Counted from the stretch's first letter, positions 53,477 to 62,688 are shown. The stretch: DNA of 64,000 nt from Roseivivax halotolerans (GCF_900115815.1 NZ_FOXV01000002.1:359125-423124); one strand, 5' to 3'. The notes: generated by a model not told the origin, from the sequence alone. Numbers and translations: made by a program.

Positions 53477-54415
53477 ATGAGCTGGAACCCTGCCCTCGAT
53501 CCCCATTGCCCGACCGGCGACGAAGTCGATGCGATCGAGACCGTTATCATCCCGCGCGCTCGCGATCTCGGCGGGTTCGAGGTGCGCCGCGCCCTACCGG
53601 CACCCCGCCGGCAGATGGTGGGCCCGTTCATCTTCTTCGACCAGATGGGACCGGCGGAGTTCCTTCCAACGCGCGGGCTCGACGTAAGACCGCACCCGCA
53701 TATCGGTCTGGCAACCATCTCCTATCTCTACAGGGGCCGGATGCACCACCGCGACAGCCTCGGCACCGATGCCTGGATCGAGCCGGGCGCGGTCAACTGG
53801 ATGGTCGCAGGCCACGGGATCACCCATTCCGAGCGCACCGACGATGCCACCCAGACAGAGACCATGCCCTTTTTCGGTATCCAGACCTGGGTGGCGCTGC
53901 CGAAGGATCACGAGGATCGCGCGCCGGAATTCGAACATGCCCCGGCGGATGCGCTGCCTGTGCTCGACGGCGAAGGCAAACGTGTGCGGCTGATCCTCGG
54001 CTCGGCCTGGGGCGAACGCGCGCCGGTGAACACCGCGTCCGAGATGTTCTATGTGGATGCACGGCTTGAGCCCGGCGCGGCGATCCCGCTGCCAGAGGAT
54101 CACGAGGACCGCGGTGTCTACGTGGTGGAAGGCGCGGTGACCGTCGCGGGGGAAACCTTTGAGGCAGGACGCATGATGGTTTTCCGGCCCGGCGACCGCG
54201 TGTCGCTGCGCGCGGGGCCGCAAGGCGCGCGGATCATGCTTCTGGGAGGCGAGACGCTCGAAGGATCACGCTATATCTGGTGGAACTTCGTTGCGTCTTC
54301 GAAAGAGCGGATCGAGGAGGCCAAAGAGGCCTGGCGCGCGGGCGACTGGCAGAATGGGCGCTTCCATCTTCCGCCGGGCGACGATGCGGAGTTCATCCCG
54401 CTCCCCGAAAAGTAA
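53477..54415 (+). CDS. Pirin family protein
   Basis: This 312-residue protein is a pirin, a two-cupin-domain protein. The N-terminal cupin has the metal-binding histidines in DVRPHPHIGLATISYL and HSERT with the glutamate, and PGAVNWMVAGHGITHSE is the family signature. The C-terminal cupin is found at about 190-280 (GVYVVEGAVTVAGETFEAG). Bacterial pirins have been linked to quercetin oxidation and to redox sensing; the role here is not determined. The ATG has AGGAGA upstream. It faces the cytochrome c gene tail to tail with a hairpin between. Confidence 0.92.
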   Translation: MSWNPALDPHCPTGDEVDAIETVIIPRARDLGGFEVRRALPAPRRQMVGPFIFFDQMGPAEFLPTRGLDVRPHPHIGLATISYLYRGRMHHRDSLGTDAWIEPGAVNWMVAGHGITHSERTDDATQTETMPFFGIQTWVALPKDHEDRAPEFEHAPADALPVLDGEGKRVRLILGSAWGERAPVNTASEMFYVDARLEPGAAIPLPEDHEDRGVYVVEGAVTVAGETFEAGRMMVFRPGDRVSLRAGPQGARIMLLGGETLEGSRYIWWNFVASSKERIEEAKEAWRAGDWQNGRFHLPPGDDAEFIPLPEK

Positions 54416-54418
54416 CGG

Positions 54419-54451
54419 GTGTGGAGCGCGCCGTGGCAGCGCGCCCCACAC
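54419..54451. terminator. Bidirectional hairpin between pirin and cytochrome c genes
   Basis: GTGTGGAGCGCGC (54419-54431) pairs with GCGCGCCCCACAC (54439-54451) with one mismatch around a 7-base loop, in a 45-bp convergent gap. It fits a shared terminator. Confidence 0.6.
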
Positions 54452-54460
54452 TCGGTCGGC

Positions 54461-55477
54461 TCAGTTCTGAAGCGACCAAAGATAGGCGAGAAGGTCGCGG
54501 CGATCCGCCTCGTCGCGGAGGCCCGGATAGCTCATCTTCGTGCCGGGCGCGTAGTCGCGCGGATTGGTGAGCCAAGCGTCCATCGCTTCGGGCGTCCATT
54601 GCTCGCCCTGCAGATCCTGCAAGGCGGAGCTGTAATTGTAGCCCTCAATGGACGCGATATCGCGGCCGATCGAGTTCACGAGGTGCGGGCCGACACGGTT
54701 CTGTTCCTGGTCGGCGACATGGCAGGCGCGGCACTGGTTCCAGGTCTGGCTGCCGGCTTCGGCATCACCATCGAGAAAAGCCATCTGCGCCTCGGGCCAC
54801 GCACCATCGGACGCACCGCCCTCCGAGCTTGCTTCGGTGCTGTCCTCCGCCTCAACCTCGGACGCCGCGTCGTCGCTGGACGAGGCATCGGCGGTTTCGG
54901 TGTCCTCAGTGGCAGCCTCGCCTTCATCCGCGGCAGCCGCATCGGTATCCTCGGACGCGGACGGCTCCTCTGCGGCGGCCGTCTCGGTTTCTTGGGCAGG
55001 CGCGTCCGCTTCGTCCGCAGCAGCTGTCTCGGTCTCCTCGGCAGGCGCGTCCGCCTCATCCGAAGCAGCTGTCTCGGTCTCCTCGGCAGGCGTTTCCGCT
55101 TCGTCCGCAGCAGCTGTCTCGGTCCCCTCGGCAGGCGCGTCCGCCTCATCCGCAGCAGCCGTCTCGGTCTCTTCAGCAGGCGCACCCGCTTCGTCCGCAG
55201 CAGCTGTCTCGGTCTCCTCGGCAGGCGCATCCGCTTCATCCGAAGCAGCTGTCTCGGTCTCCTCGGGCGCAGCCTCCTGCTCGGTGTCGGGTTCTTGCGC
55301 CACCTCATCCGTCTCGGCAGAGGCCGTCTCGACCGCCGCGTTCCGGCTTCCCTCATCCGCCATCTGCGGATCGGGCACGACGAGCGCAAACCAGGCTGCC
55401 GCCAAGACCAGCGCACCACCGAAGACGCAGATCGCGCCGAAGACGCCCTGATCGAAGTTATCCATATCCTTGAACAT
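54461..55477 (-). CDS. Membrane-anchored cytochrome c with a repeat linker
   Basis: This 338-residue protein has a single N-terminal membrane helix (about 11-34), a long acidic linker, and a class I cytochrome c domain with heme motif CRACH (about 248) and the methionine ligand in GTKMSYPG near the end, like CycM/c552. Anchored in the inner membrane it would shuttle electrons between the bc1 complex and oxidases in the periplasm. The linker (residues 70-173) holds seven repeats of a 15-residue unit of type APAEETETAAADEAD, which makes it unusually long and acidic. The start at 55477 precedes the helix. It is divergent from the sugar-type ABC importer (244 bp between). Confidence 0.88.
   Translation of the reverse strand: MFKDMDNFDQGVFGAICVFGGALVLAAAWFALVVPDPQMADEGSRNAAVETASAETDEVAQEPDTEQEAAPEETETAASDEADAPAEETETAAADEAGAPAEETETAAADEADAPAEGTETAAADEAETPAEETETAASDEADAPAEETETAAADEADAPAQETETAAAEEPSASEDTDAAAADEGEAATEDTETADASSSDDAASEVEAEDSTEASSEGGASDGAWPEAQMAFLDGDAEAGSQTWNQCRACHVADQEQNRVGPHLVNSIGRDIASIEGYNYSSALQDLQGEQWTPEAMDAWLTNPRDYAPGTKMSYPGLRDEADRRDLLAYLWSLQN
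54959..55270. repeat. Tandem 45-bp repeats in the cytochrome c linker
   Basis: About seven near-identical 45-bp units encode the 15-residue acidic repeats of the membrane-anchored cytochrome c. The units differ at only a few positions (S/A, D/G/E, A/T), typical of an array that can expand and contract by slippage or recombination. The array changes linker length in multiples of 15 residues without breaking the frame. Confidence 0.85.
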
Positions 55478-55721
55478 GATCTCGTTCTCCCTGTCCTGTC
55501 TCCGTCCGATCTGTATCGCGCGGGCGAAGAGAAAAGACCCGCTCTCGACCTTTTGCGCGGCGGCGTTGCGCCCGGCACCGGACGCCGCTTGGGAACGAAG
55601 CTGCACCGCGCGGTCTTTACACGCAAGCGCACCGCACCAGTTCTCTGCGTTACCGCGCGATCCTGCCCGCCAAGACAATGCCCGCCGCCCGGAGATCGGG
55701 CCGTGGACACCGGAGACACAG

Positions 55722-57008
55722 ATGAAGCTCAACCTCCTCGCCATCGCAATCGCTGCAAGCCCGACCGTTCTGGGCGCGCAGGATCTCGTGACCCGGAACC
55801 GCGTCGGCCTGCCGGATGCTCCGAACACGCTGACGTTCCGGCTGACGGCCTACGATCTTTATTCAACGGATCAGGACACGAAGGCGGCCTTCGAAGAGCT
55901 TTTCAGCGAGTTCATCGAGGCGCGCCCCGACTGGAAAATCGAAACGCAGCTCCAGACCGGAAATATCGGCCAGGAACAGGCGCGGCTTCTGCAGCAGGTG
56001 CGCGCGGGGCGCGGTCCCGATTGCGCGATGATCGACAGCTCGCAGCTGGCCGTCTTCAAGAATGCCGGTGTCCTGCAACCGATGAACGCGGTTTTCTCCG
56101 AGGAGGAGGTTGCCGACCTTTTTCCGTATGTGCGCGATGCCATCACCGATGAGGGCGGCAACGTTCTGGCCTGGTGGTGGTTCACCGATCTGCGCGTCCT
56201 CTACCGCGACACTTCGGTGGTGCCCGACGCGCCGCAGACTTGGGACGAGGTTCAGGTGGCCGCGGAGGCCGCCGTCGAAGAGGGCAAGGAAGGCATTCTT
56301 TTCAATGGCGGGCGCTGGGAAGGCACCGCTTTCGACTGGCTCGCCAATTACTGGGCGCAAGGCGGCACGCTTGTGGACGAGAACGGCGCACCCGTCTTCG
56401 CCGAAGGTGAGAACCGCCAGAAGTTCCTTGATGCCGTGGCCTATTATCAGCGTCTCGTGGAGGCCGGTGCGGCGCCCCAGCGGGTGACCTCGATCACAGA
56501 TTACGATGCGTTCAACGCCGCCGCGGCGGCAGGCACGGCGGCAATGTTCGTCGGCGGCAACTGGCAATACGGTCAGTTGCGAAACACGCTGCCGGAAGAG
56601 GATTTCGCCGATTGGGCGGTCTCGGAACTACCTGGCCCCACGGCTGACCAGCGCGCCACGGGCACAGGCGGCTGGAGCATTGCCGCGTTGTCCGACGATC
56701 CCGAAAAGGCGGAGCTCTGCGGCGAGATCGTGAAGGAGATCTATGCCGGTCCCGGCAATGCCTACCAGGGTCTCTTGCCGACATCGGAAGCCATCTACGA
56801 GCGCTACGACGCGTATGACGGCCCCGAATTCGAGCTATTCGCCGAGGCGCTGCAGAACGGCGTGGCCCGGCCCGGCGCGGAGATCTACCCGGAGATTTCC
56901 AACCAGATCCAGATCCTGATCGGCGATGTCCTGTCCGGCTCCGCCTCCCCCGAAGAGGCGCTCGAGGCCGCGGCGTCCGCGGTTCAGGCGGCTTACGAGC
57001 GGCAGTGA
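55722..57008 (+). CDS. Sugar-type ABC transporter substrate-binding protein
   Basis: This 428-residue protein has a signal peptide (1-18, ending VLGA) and the MalE/UgpB-like type II binding fold: LTFRLTAYDLYSTDQDTKAAFEELFSEFIEARPDWKIE at the N-terminal lobe, YRDTSVVPDAPQTWDEV and AAMFVGGNWQYGQL, GTGGWSIAALSDDPEKAELC. It should bind a carbohydrate or polyol in the periplasm. The ATG at 55722 has GGAGA upstream. It overlaps the first permease by GTGA. The 244-bp gap upstream is shared with the divergent cytochrome c; nothing else is evident in it. Confidence 0.9.
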   Translation: MKLNLLAIAIAASPTVLGAQDLVTRNRVGLPDAPNTLTFRLTAYDLYSTDQDTKAAFEELFSEFIEARPDWKIETQLQTGNIGQEQARLLQQVRAGRGPDCAMIDSSQLAVFKNAGVLQPMNAVFSEEEVADLFPYVRDAITDEGGNVLAWWWFTDLRVLYRDTSVVPDAPQTWDEVQVAAEAAVEEGKEGILFNGGRWEGTAFDWLANYWAQGGTLVDENGAPVFAEGENRQKFLDAVAYYQRLVEAGAAPQRVTSITDYDAFNAAAAAGTAAMFVGGNWQYGQLRNTLPEEDFADWAVSELPGPTADQRATGTGGWSIAALSDDPEKAELCGEIVKEIYAGPGNAYQGLLPTSEAIYERYDAYDGPEFELFAEALQNGVARPGAEIYPEISNQIQILIGDVLSGSASPEEALEAAASAVQAAYERQ

Positions 57009-57901
57009 CGGCAACGTCGGAGCGCGCACCGGGCCAGGTGCATCCCGCGCCCTGGCTCGTGCCGGCGGTGCTTGTCCTTGCGGCCTTCTACGCCGTGCCG
57101 GTCTTCGATGTGGCACGCCTTGCGTTCAGTGACGCGAGCCTCGTCGATCCCGCGACCGAGGTATCGACTGCAGCCTTTCGCGCTGTCCTGAGCAATCCGG
57201 CGCTTCCCGGCGTCGTCGCCACGACGCTCCTCTTCGTCGTCGTGAATGTCGTTGCGCTTCAGATCCTCGGTCTTGCCATCGCGCTCCTCATCGCGCGGGG
57301 CGAGCGGCGCGAACTGCCCGGCATGGCGGCCTTCCGGACGTTGGTTTTGGCAGCATGGGTGGTCCCCGGCATCGCCAACGGGCTTATCTGGCAGATCCTC
57401 TTCGACGAGGCCCCATACGGCACGCTGAACTCCATTCTGGGCGGTCTCGGGCTCGGCCCGGTCGCTTGGCTCTCCGATCCGCAGATGGCGCTCGTCTCCG
57501 CCGTGATCGCCAACCTGTGGCAGGGCACCGCCTTTTCGATGATCGTGCTTTATGCCGCGCGGCGCGGCATCGATCCGACACTCTACGAGGTCGCCGCACT
57601 CGATGGCGCGGGGCCCTGGCGGACGTTTCGCGCGATCACGCTGCCGCTTCTGCGCCGGGCCATCGCGGTGAACACGGTGCTGGTATCCGTCCAGACGCTC
57701 AACACCTTCGACTCGATCCTCGCACTGACTGGCGGCGGGCCGGGGCGGGCAACGGAAGTCTTGGCGCTCTTCACGTTCAACACCGTCTTCTACAACCTCG
57801 ACCTCGCTGCGGGCTGCGTTCTCGCGCTTTTGCTCTTCGCGCTCGGCATGGCGTTTACCCTGCTGATCGGCTGGCTCAATCGAGGAGCGAGCGAGACATG
57901 A
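57005..57901 (+). CDS. Sugar-type ABC transporter permease (MalF/UgpA-like)
   Basis: This 298-residue protein has six hydrophobic helices and the binding-protein-dependent permease loop EVAALDGAGPWRTFRAITLPLLRRAI (EAA motif, about 205-230). The start is GTG at 57005, overlapping the TGA of the binding-protein gene. It forms one half of the importer channel with the next permease. The C-terminal GGPGRATEVLALFTFNTVFYNLDLAAGCVLALLLF segment is typical of MalF/UgpA-type proteins. Confidence 0.92.
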   Translation: MTATSERAPGQVHPAPWLVPAVLVLAAFYAVPVFDVARLAFSDASLVDPATEVSTAAFRAVLSNPALPGVVATTLLFVVVNVVALQILGLAIALLIARGERRELPGMAAFRTLVLAAWVVPGIANGLIWQILFDEAPYGTLNSILGGLGLGPVAWLSDPQMALVSAVIANLWQGTAFSMIVLYAARRGIDPTLYEVAALDGAGPWRTFRAITLPLLRRAIAVNTVLVSVQTLNTFDSILALTGGGPGRATEVLALFTFNTVFYNLDLAAGCVLALLLFALGMAFTLLIGWLNRGASET

Positions 57902-58731
57902 GCGCCGCCCGAACCGCAGATATCCTGACCTATGTGGCTCTGATCGCTCTCGGCGTGTTCTTCGCCGTGCCTTTCGCCTGGCTCATCAGCCTCGCGCTAC
58001 GCACGCCCGCCGAGGTCTATCTCGGCGCGGCGCGCTTCATTCCGTCCGAGCCGACTCTCGCGAATTTCGCCACGATCCTCTCCGATCCGGCGTTTCTCAT
58101 CTACCTCTGGAACGGGCTGAAACTGTCCGCCGCGGGCGGCGGGCTGGCGGTCGCGCTGGCAATCCCGGCGGCCTATGCGTGCTCCCGCATCGATTTTCGC
58201 GGACGCGGCGCGGTGATGGTGTCGCTGCTGGCGGTGCAGATGATCTCGCCCCTGGTGATCCTCGTGCCGCTTTATCGATGGATGAATGCGCTCGACCTTC
58301 TGAACCGGGATATCTCGGTGATCGCGATTTACGGCGCGCTGGGTATGCCGCTCGCGGTGTGGCTTCTGAAGGTCGCTTTCGATGCGATCCCGCGCGAGCT
58401 TGAGGAAGCGGCAGAGATCGACGGCGCGTCGCGGGTCGATATCCTGATGCGGATCACGCTGCCGCTTGCGCGCCCCGGGATCGCCTCCGCCTTCATCCTC
58501 GCGATGGTGATGAACTGGTCGCAATTCCTGATCCCCTTCGTGCTTCTGGAGCGGGACGCCGACTGGCCGATCTCGGTGGCGATCTTCAACTTCGCAGGCT
58601 CGGTGAGCGCCTCGACCACCCAGCTGCTCGCCGCCGCTTGCCTCGTGGCGGTGTTGCCGGCGGTCACGATCTTCGTGCTTCTGCAACGTATGATCGTCTC
58701 CGCATTGATCGCGGGCGCAGTGAAAGGCTGA
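57898..58731 (+). CDS. Sugar-type ABC transporter permease (MalG/UgpE-like)
   Basis: This 277-residue permease has six helices and the EAA loop EEAAEIDGASRVDILMRITLPLARPGI (about 165-190). The N-terminal FAVPFAWLISLALRTPAEVYLG is the MalG pattern. The ATG at 57898 overlaps the stop of the first permease. No ATPase gene follows; the plus strand ends here and the next gene is a separate metallo-hydrolase, so the importer must use an ATPase encoded elsewhere, as is common for MsmK/UgpC-type shared ATPases. Confidence 0.92.
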   Translation: MSAARTADILTYVALIALGVFFAVPFAWLISLALRTPAEVYLGAARFIPSEPTLANFATILSDPAFLIYLWNGLKLSAAGGGLAVALAIPAAYACSRIDFRGRGAVMVSLLAVQMISPLVILVPLYRWMNALDLLNRDISVIAIYGALGMPLAVWLLKVAFDAIPRELEEAAEIDGASRVDILMRITLPLARPGIASAFILAMVMNWSQFLIPFVLLERDADWPISVAIFNFAGSVSASTTQLLAAACLVAVLPAVTIFVLLQRMIVSALIAGAVKG

Positions 58732-58774
58732 CGCGCTTGCCGCGATATGAACCCTTGCGGAATTCGAAACATCT

Positions 58775-58780
58775 TATAAT
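58775..58780 (+). promoter_or_regulatory. Promoter -10 box close to the MBL gene start
   Basis: A perfect TATAAT ends eight bases before the ATG at 58789. The transcription start would fall on or next to the ATG, so the mRNA may be leaderless; no Shine-Dalgarno sequence is present. A weak TTGCGG lies 14 bases upstream. Confidence 0.5.
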
Positions 58781-58788
58781 CTGCATAA

Positions 58789-59706
58789 ATGATTATACGT
58801 CGCAGAACCTTCCTGGGCTCGGGGCTTGCCTTTGCCTCGCTCGCCTCCACCGCGCTCCTGCCAACCCGCGCCGTCTCCGAAATGTCTCTGGGGGACGCGC
58901 GCCTTCGCACTGTTTCGGATGGCAACCTCATCCTGCCCGAAAGCTTCGTGATCGGCGATCTGCCCGAAGACGAGGCGGTGCCCATCGTCAAAGCTGCGGG
59001 ATACGCCCCTGACAATCTCGAAGCGCCTTGCAACCTTGCGCTTTGGGAGGACGGCGATGCCCGTGTCCTCTTCGATGCAGGCTCTGGCAGCGGCTTCATG
59101 CCGTCGGCGGGCGAGATCGTCGGCAACCTCGAAGCCCTCGGCCTCGCGCCGGACGACATCACGCATGTCATCTTCACGCATGGCCATCCCGACCACCTGT
59201 GGGGGGCACTCGACGATTTCGACGAGCCGCTTTTTCTGAACGCGCAGCATTACATGGGCGCGGAAGAGCATGCCTATTGGTCCGACCCGGCCACGCTCGA
59301 CACGATCGGCGCCGCGCGGCAGAGCTTTGCCGCCGGTGCGGCGCGCAGGCTCGAGGTTCTGGGCGACGGCCTGACACTCGCGGGCGCGGGCGACGAGATC
59401 CTGCCGGGTCTGTCGATGGTCTCCCTTCCCGGCCACACGCCGGGTCACATGGGCGCGCGGATCGTAAGTGGCGGAGAGAGTGTTCTCATCGTCGGTGACG
59501 CGATCGGGAACGCGCATCTGGCACTCGCGCGCCCGGGATGGCCGAGCCCCGCCGATCAAGACCCCGATCAGGGGATCGCGACCCGCATCTCGCTGCTGGA
59601 GGACCTGGCCGCGAGCGGCGAGACGATGGTCGGCTTCCATCTGCCCGATGGCGGCATCGGCCGCATCGAAGCCGCGGCGGCCGGCTACAGCTTCCGCGCC
59701 CTCTGA
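58789..59706 (+). CDS. Tat-exported metallo-beta-lactamase-fold hydrolase
   Basis: This 305-residue protein starts with a twin-arginine signal (RRRTFLG, residues 4-10), so it is exported folded. The zinc motif HGHPDHLWG (about 126-134), later histidines in SLPGHTPGH and the aspartate in VLIVGDAIGN are the MBL hallmarks, and a C-terminal GFHLPDGG supplies the last histidine. Proteins of this type occur in sulfur-oxidation clusters (SoxH-like) and elsewhere as thiol or ester hydrolases. It faces hemA tail to tail with a 3-bp gap. The nearby sox genes make a SoxH-like role possible but unproven. Confidence 0.85.
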   Translation: MIIRRRTFLGSGLAFASLASTALLPTRAVSEMSLGDARLRTVSDGNLILPESFVIGDLPEDEAVPIVKAAGYAPDNLEAPCNLALWEDGDARVLFDAGSGSGFMPSAGEIVGNLEALGLAPDDITHVIFTHGHPDHLWGALDDFDEPLFLNAQHYMGAEEHAYWSDPATLDTIGAARQSFAAGAARRLEVLGDGLTLAGAGDEILPGLSMVSLPGHTPGHMGARIVSGGESVLIVGDAIGNAHLALARPGWPSPADQDPDQGIATRISLLEDLAASGETMVGFHLPDGGIGRIEAAAAGYSFRAL

Positions 59707-59709
59707 AAG

Positions 59710-60939
59710 TTATTCGGCCGCCTGCGGCACCCGCGCGAGCTGACACTGGCTCCAGAGCTCTCCGAGCGCAGCCAGCAGCTTGGCGACATCCGTGCCCGAA
59801 TGCACCGGCGAGGGCGTGATCCTAAGACGCTCGGTCCCTTTGGGCACGGTGGGATAATTGATCGGCTGGATGTAGATCCCGTGGCGAGACATCAGAACAT
59901 CAGACAGATAGCGGCATTTGACGGGATCGCCGACCATGACCGGGATGATGTGACTGGGGTTGTCGAGATGGGGGATGCCCAGCCGGTCGAGCCCTGCACG
60001 CACCTGTGAAACACGCGCCTTTTGCGCCGCACGCTCCGACTGGGACATCTTGAGATGCCGGACACTGGCGAGCGCCCCCGATGCGACGGCGGGTGGCAGA
60101 GCCGTGGTGAAGATGAAGCCGCTCGCGAAAGACCGGATGAAGTCGACCAGCGCCGCGGAGGCGGCGATATAGCCCCCCATAACGCCGAACGCCTTGCCGA
60201 GCGTTCCTTCGATCACGGTCAGGCGATCCATGAGGCCCCGCTCTTCGGCGACCCCGCCGCCGCGCGGGCCGTACAATCCGACCGCATGAACCTCGTCGAG
60301 ATAGGTCATGGCACCGTAGCGATCCGCAAGATCGCAGATCTCCGCGATCGGGGCGATATCCCCATCCATAGAATAGACGCTCTCGAAGGCGATAAGCTTG
60401 GGCGTCTCCGCCGGCAGCGCCGCGAGATGCGCTTCGAGATCGGCGAGATCGTTGTGTCGCCAGATCACCTTCCGCGCACCGGAATGGCGAATGCCCTCTA
60501 TCATGGAGGCATGGTTGAGCGCATCCGACAGGATCACCAGGCCCGGAATGCGCGCGCCGAGCGTTCCAAGGGTCGCCCAATTCGAGACATACCCGCTCGT
60601 GAACAGGAGCGCCGCCTCCTTGTCGTGAAGCCCCGCGAGTTCCGCCTCTAGTTCGACATGGGCGCGCGTGGTTCCAGAGATATTGCGCGTCCCGCCCGCC
60701 CCGGCCCCGACCTCGTCCACGGCACGATGCATGGCATAGAGCACATCCGGGTGCTGCCCCATGCCGAGATAGTCGTTGGAGCACCAGACGGTCACGTCAC
60801 GGCTCGTGCCCTCGCAGCGCTCGAGGGCCCGAGGGAACTGTCCGCAGCGGCGTTCGAGATCGGCGAAGCGGCGGTAGTTTCCCTCCTCGCGAAGACGGGT
60901 CAGCGCGTCCGAGAAGAAGCGGTCGGGGTGAAACGTCAT
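59710..60939 (-). CDS. hemA: 5-aminolevulinate synthase
   Basis: This 409-residue PLP enzyme condenses glycine and succinyl-CoA to 5-aminolevulinate, the first step of heme synthesis in alphaproteobacteria. It matches ALAS closely: [55 protein letters not shown] and the PLP-lysine K249 in [14 protein letters not shown]. It overlaps the DUF302 gene by 4 bp and therefore belongs to the sox operon on the minus strand. A second hemA copy elsewhere is likely. Its place in this operon would raise heme supply for the c-type cytochromes (inference). Confidence 0.95.
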   Translation of the reverse strand: MTFHPDRFFSDALTRLREEGNYRRFADLERRCGQFPRALERCEGTSRDVTVWCSNDYLGMGQHPDVLYAMHRAVDEVGAGAGGTRNISGTTRAHVELEAELAGLHDKEAALLFTSGYVSNWATLGTLGARIPGLVILSDALNHASMIEGIRHSGARKVIWRHNDLADLEAHLAALPAETPKLIAFESVYSMDGDIAPIAEICDLADRYGAMTYLDEVHAVGLYGPRGGGVAEERGLMDRLTVIEGTLGKAFGVMGGYIAASAALVDFIRSFASGFIFTTALPPAVASGALASVRHLKMSQSERAAQKARVSQVRAGLDRLGIPHLDNPSHIIPVMVGDPVKCRYLSDVLMSRHGIYIQPINYPTVPKGTERLRITPSPVHSGTDVAKLLAALGELWSQCQLARVPQAAE

Positions 60940-61364
60940 GTGCCGCCGGCCTCGGCCACGATCTCGGAAAGAAGGTCCTCGACGGCCTGCATCGGGCCGT
61001 CCGGGTAGTCGCGATGCATGATCTGCACGACCCCGTCGCGGTCGGTGACGGCAATGCCGTAAGGGCAGTGCACGATGTTCATCGGGTCGGCTTCCATGAC
61101 CTGTCGGCTGATTACGGCCGAGCAGAAGATGAAGATGTCCGCCTCGGTGAAAAGCATCTCCTCCGAGCCGACATCCTCGCCCGTGCGGTTCAGCATCTCG
61201 CCAACATGGCTGGTATAGTCGATCACCAGCCCTTTGTTCACGATGGCATTCTCCACCGCGAAACTGGCATCGCCGAAACTGCCCTCGAAATCATACGTGA
61301 TCGCCTCCTGCGCGAAGGCTGGCGCGGCCATGAATGCGGCGGCGATGATAGATGATCTGAACAT
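60936..61364 (-). CDS. Secreted DUF302 protein
   Basis: This 142-residue protein has a signal peptide (1-19, ending AFAQ) and a DUF302 domain ([35 protein letters not shown], then [20 protein letters not shown] and [11 protein letters not shown]). Two cysteines, at FCSA and HCPY, are candidates for metal or heme-related binding. DUF302 proteins of this type are found in sulfur-oxidation clusters. It is coupled to hemA and follows soxF by 61 bp, with GGGGAG upstream of its ATG. Confidence 0.82.
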   Translation of the reverse strand: MFRSSIIAAAFMAAPAFAQEAITYDFEGSFGDASFAVENAIVNKGLVIDYTSHVGEMLNRTGEDVGSEEMLFTEADIFIFCSAVISRQVMEADPMNIVHCPYGIAVTDRDGVVQIMHRDYPDGPMQAVEDLLSEIVAEAGGT

Positions 61365-61425
61365 GTCGCTCCCCCCTTGGAATTCAGGTCTGCGCCGGGC
61401 GAACGGGCCGCCCGGCGCGTCGGCC

Positions 61426-62688
61426 TCAGCCGAACATGTCGCTGGTGATGGCCGCATACCAACCGACGCTCTCTTGGTAGGTCTGCGCGCGCGTGGCCTC
61501 GTCCTCGCCGGTCTCCGAGATGAAACCGCCGGTGCTGGCGATCTTCTCCTCGGTCGCCTCGTAGGAGGCACCGACCTTCACACCGTCCTCGGGCGCGATG
61601 AGCGACCAGCAGGTGTTGGAGAACTTCGCCGGGAAGACGCGGCTGTCGGTCAAAGCGCCAAGCACGGCATTGGCACAGACCTTGGCCTGGCTGTTGGCCG
61701 AGAAGCCGGATTTCGGCATGTCGCCCTGCGCGGCGGCGTCCCCGAGAACATGGATCGCCTCGTCCATCTTGGACGACATGTCGGCCGCGTTGACCGGGGC
61801 CCAGTCGCCCTCGGTGATGCCGGCCGCGTGCGCGATCTCGCCCGCCTTCTGAGCCGGAATGACGTTGCAGACATCGACCTGCTCCACGACGCCGTCGATA
61901 TCGAGTGTCATCTCGGAGGGGTTCACCGATACGTTCTCGCCGCCGAAATCAGGACCGATCCGCTCGATCATGCCGCCGTAATGCTTCTGCCAGCCCTCCT
62001 CGAAAAGCGCCTGCTTGGAGAAATTGGCCTTGGGATCGACGATCAGGATCTTCGCCGTCGGATTTATCTCTTTCAGGGTATGCGCCACCATCGAGACCCG
62101 CTCATAAGGTCCGGGCGGGCAGCGATAGGGATTGGGCGGCGCGACCATTGCAAAGCGGCCGCCTTCCGGCATCGCAAGGATCTGAGCCTTCAGAAGCTCT
62201 GTTTGCGAGCCGCCCTTGTAGGCATGGGGCATGGCGCTCTGCGCCGAGACGTCCCAGCCCGGAACCGCGCCATCCTTGAAGTCGATGCCCGGCGACAGGA
62301 TCAGCCGGTCGTAGGGCACGGTGGCTCCGCTTGCCAGCGCCACGGTCTTGGCGTCTCGGTCTACGCCCACGGCCCAGTCATGCACGACATTGATGCCGTA
62401 GTCGGCGGCAAGCGTGCCGTAGCCGTGGCCGAGGCCATCCATGTCCCGGACACCGCCAAGATAGAGGTTCGAGAAGAAACAGGTGTAGTATTGCCGCGTC
62501 GGCTCGATCAGGGTGACGTTCACAGCACCCCCTGAATCCTTGGCAATGTAGCGCGCGGCGGTCGCCCCGCCCGCACCGCCACCGACGACGACGACACGCG
62601 GCGCGCCCTGTGCCATGACCATCGGAGCGGCCAGAACGGCGCTTCCGGCGGCGAGACCGCTCAGAACGGTCCGTCTGTTGAGTTTCAT
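61426..62688 (-). CDS. soxF: SoxF-type flavoprotein (flavocytochrome c sulfide dehydrogenase)
   Basis: This 420-residue flavoprotein oxidises sulfide and passes electrons to a partner cytochrome c. It has a Tat signal (NRRTVLSG, residues 4-11), an FAD-binding VVVVGGGAGGATAARYI (32-48), and the cysteine C70 in YYTCFFSNLYLGG, which binds FAD covalently in flavocytochrome c. Other motifs are ILSPGIDFKDG, CPPGPYERVSM and the late DEAIHVLGDAA. It is preceded by soxE (29 bp), its likely cytochrome partner. The start chosen gives the complete Tat signal. Confidence 0.93.
   Translation of the reverse strand: MKLNRRTVLSGLAAGSAVLAAPMVMAQGAPRVVVVGGGAGGATAARYIAKDSGGAVNVTLIEPTRQYYTCFFSNLYLGGVRDMDGLGHGYGTLAADYGINVVHDWAVGVDRDAKTVALASGATVPYDRLILSPGIDFKDGAVPGWDVSAQSAMPHAYKGGSQTELLKAQILAMPEGGRFAMVAPPNPYRCPPGPYERVSMVAHTLKEINPTAKILIVDPKANFSKQALFEEGWQKHYGGMIERIGPDFGGENVSVNPSEMTLDIDGVVEQVDVCNVIPAQKAGEIAHAAGITEGDWAPVNAADMSSKMDEAIHVLGDAAAQGDMPKSGFSANSQAKVCANAVLGALTDSRVFPAKFSNTCWSLIAPEDGVKVGASYEATEEKIASTGGFISETGEDEATRAQTYQESVGWYAAITSDMFG

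Noticed and set aside
54959..55270. The regular 45-bp spacing was considered as a possible CRISPR-like array.
   Set aside because: There are no unique spacers; the units are contiguous and in frame, encoding a 15-residue protein repeat.
54648..55473. Ser/Ala-rich plus-strand frames over the cytochrome c repeat.
   Set aside because: They mirror the acidic repeat of the real gene in other frames; the cytochrome frame has a heme motif and membrane anchor.
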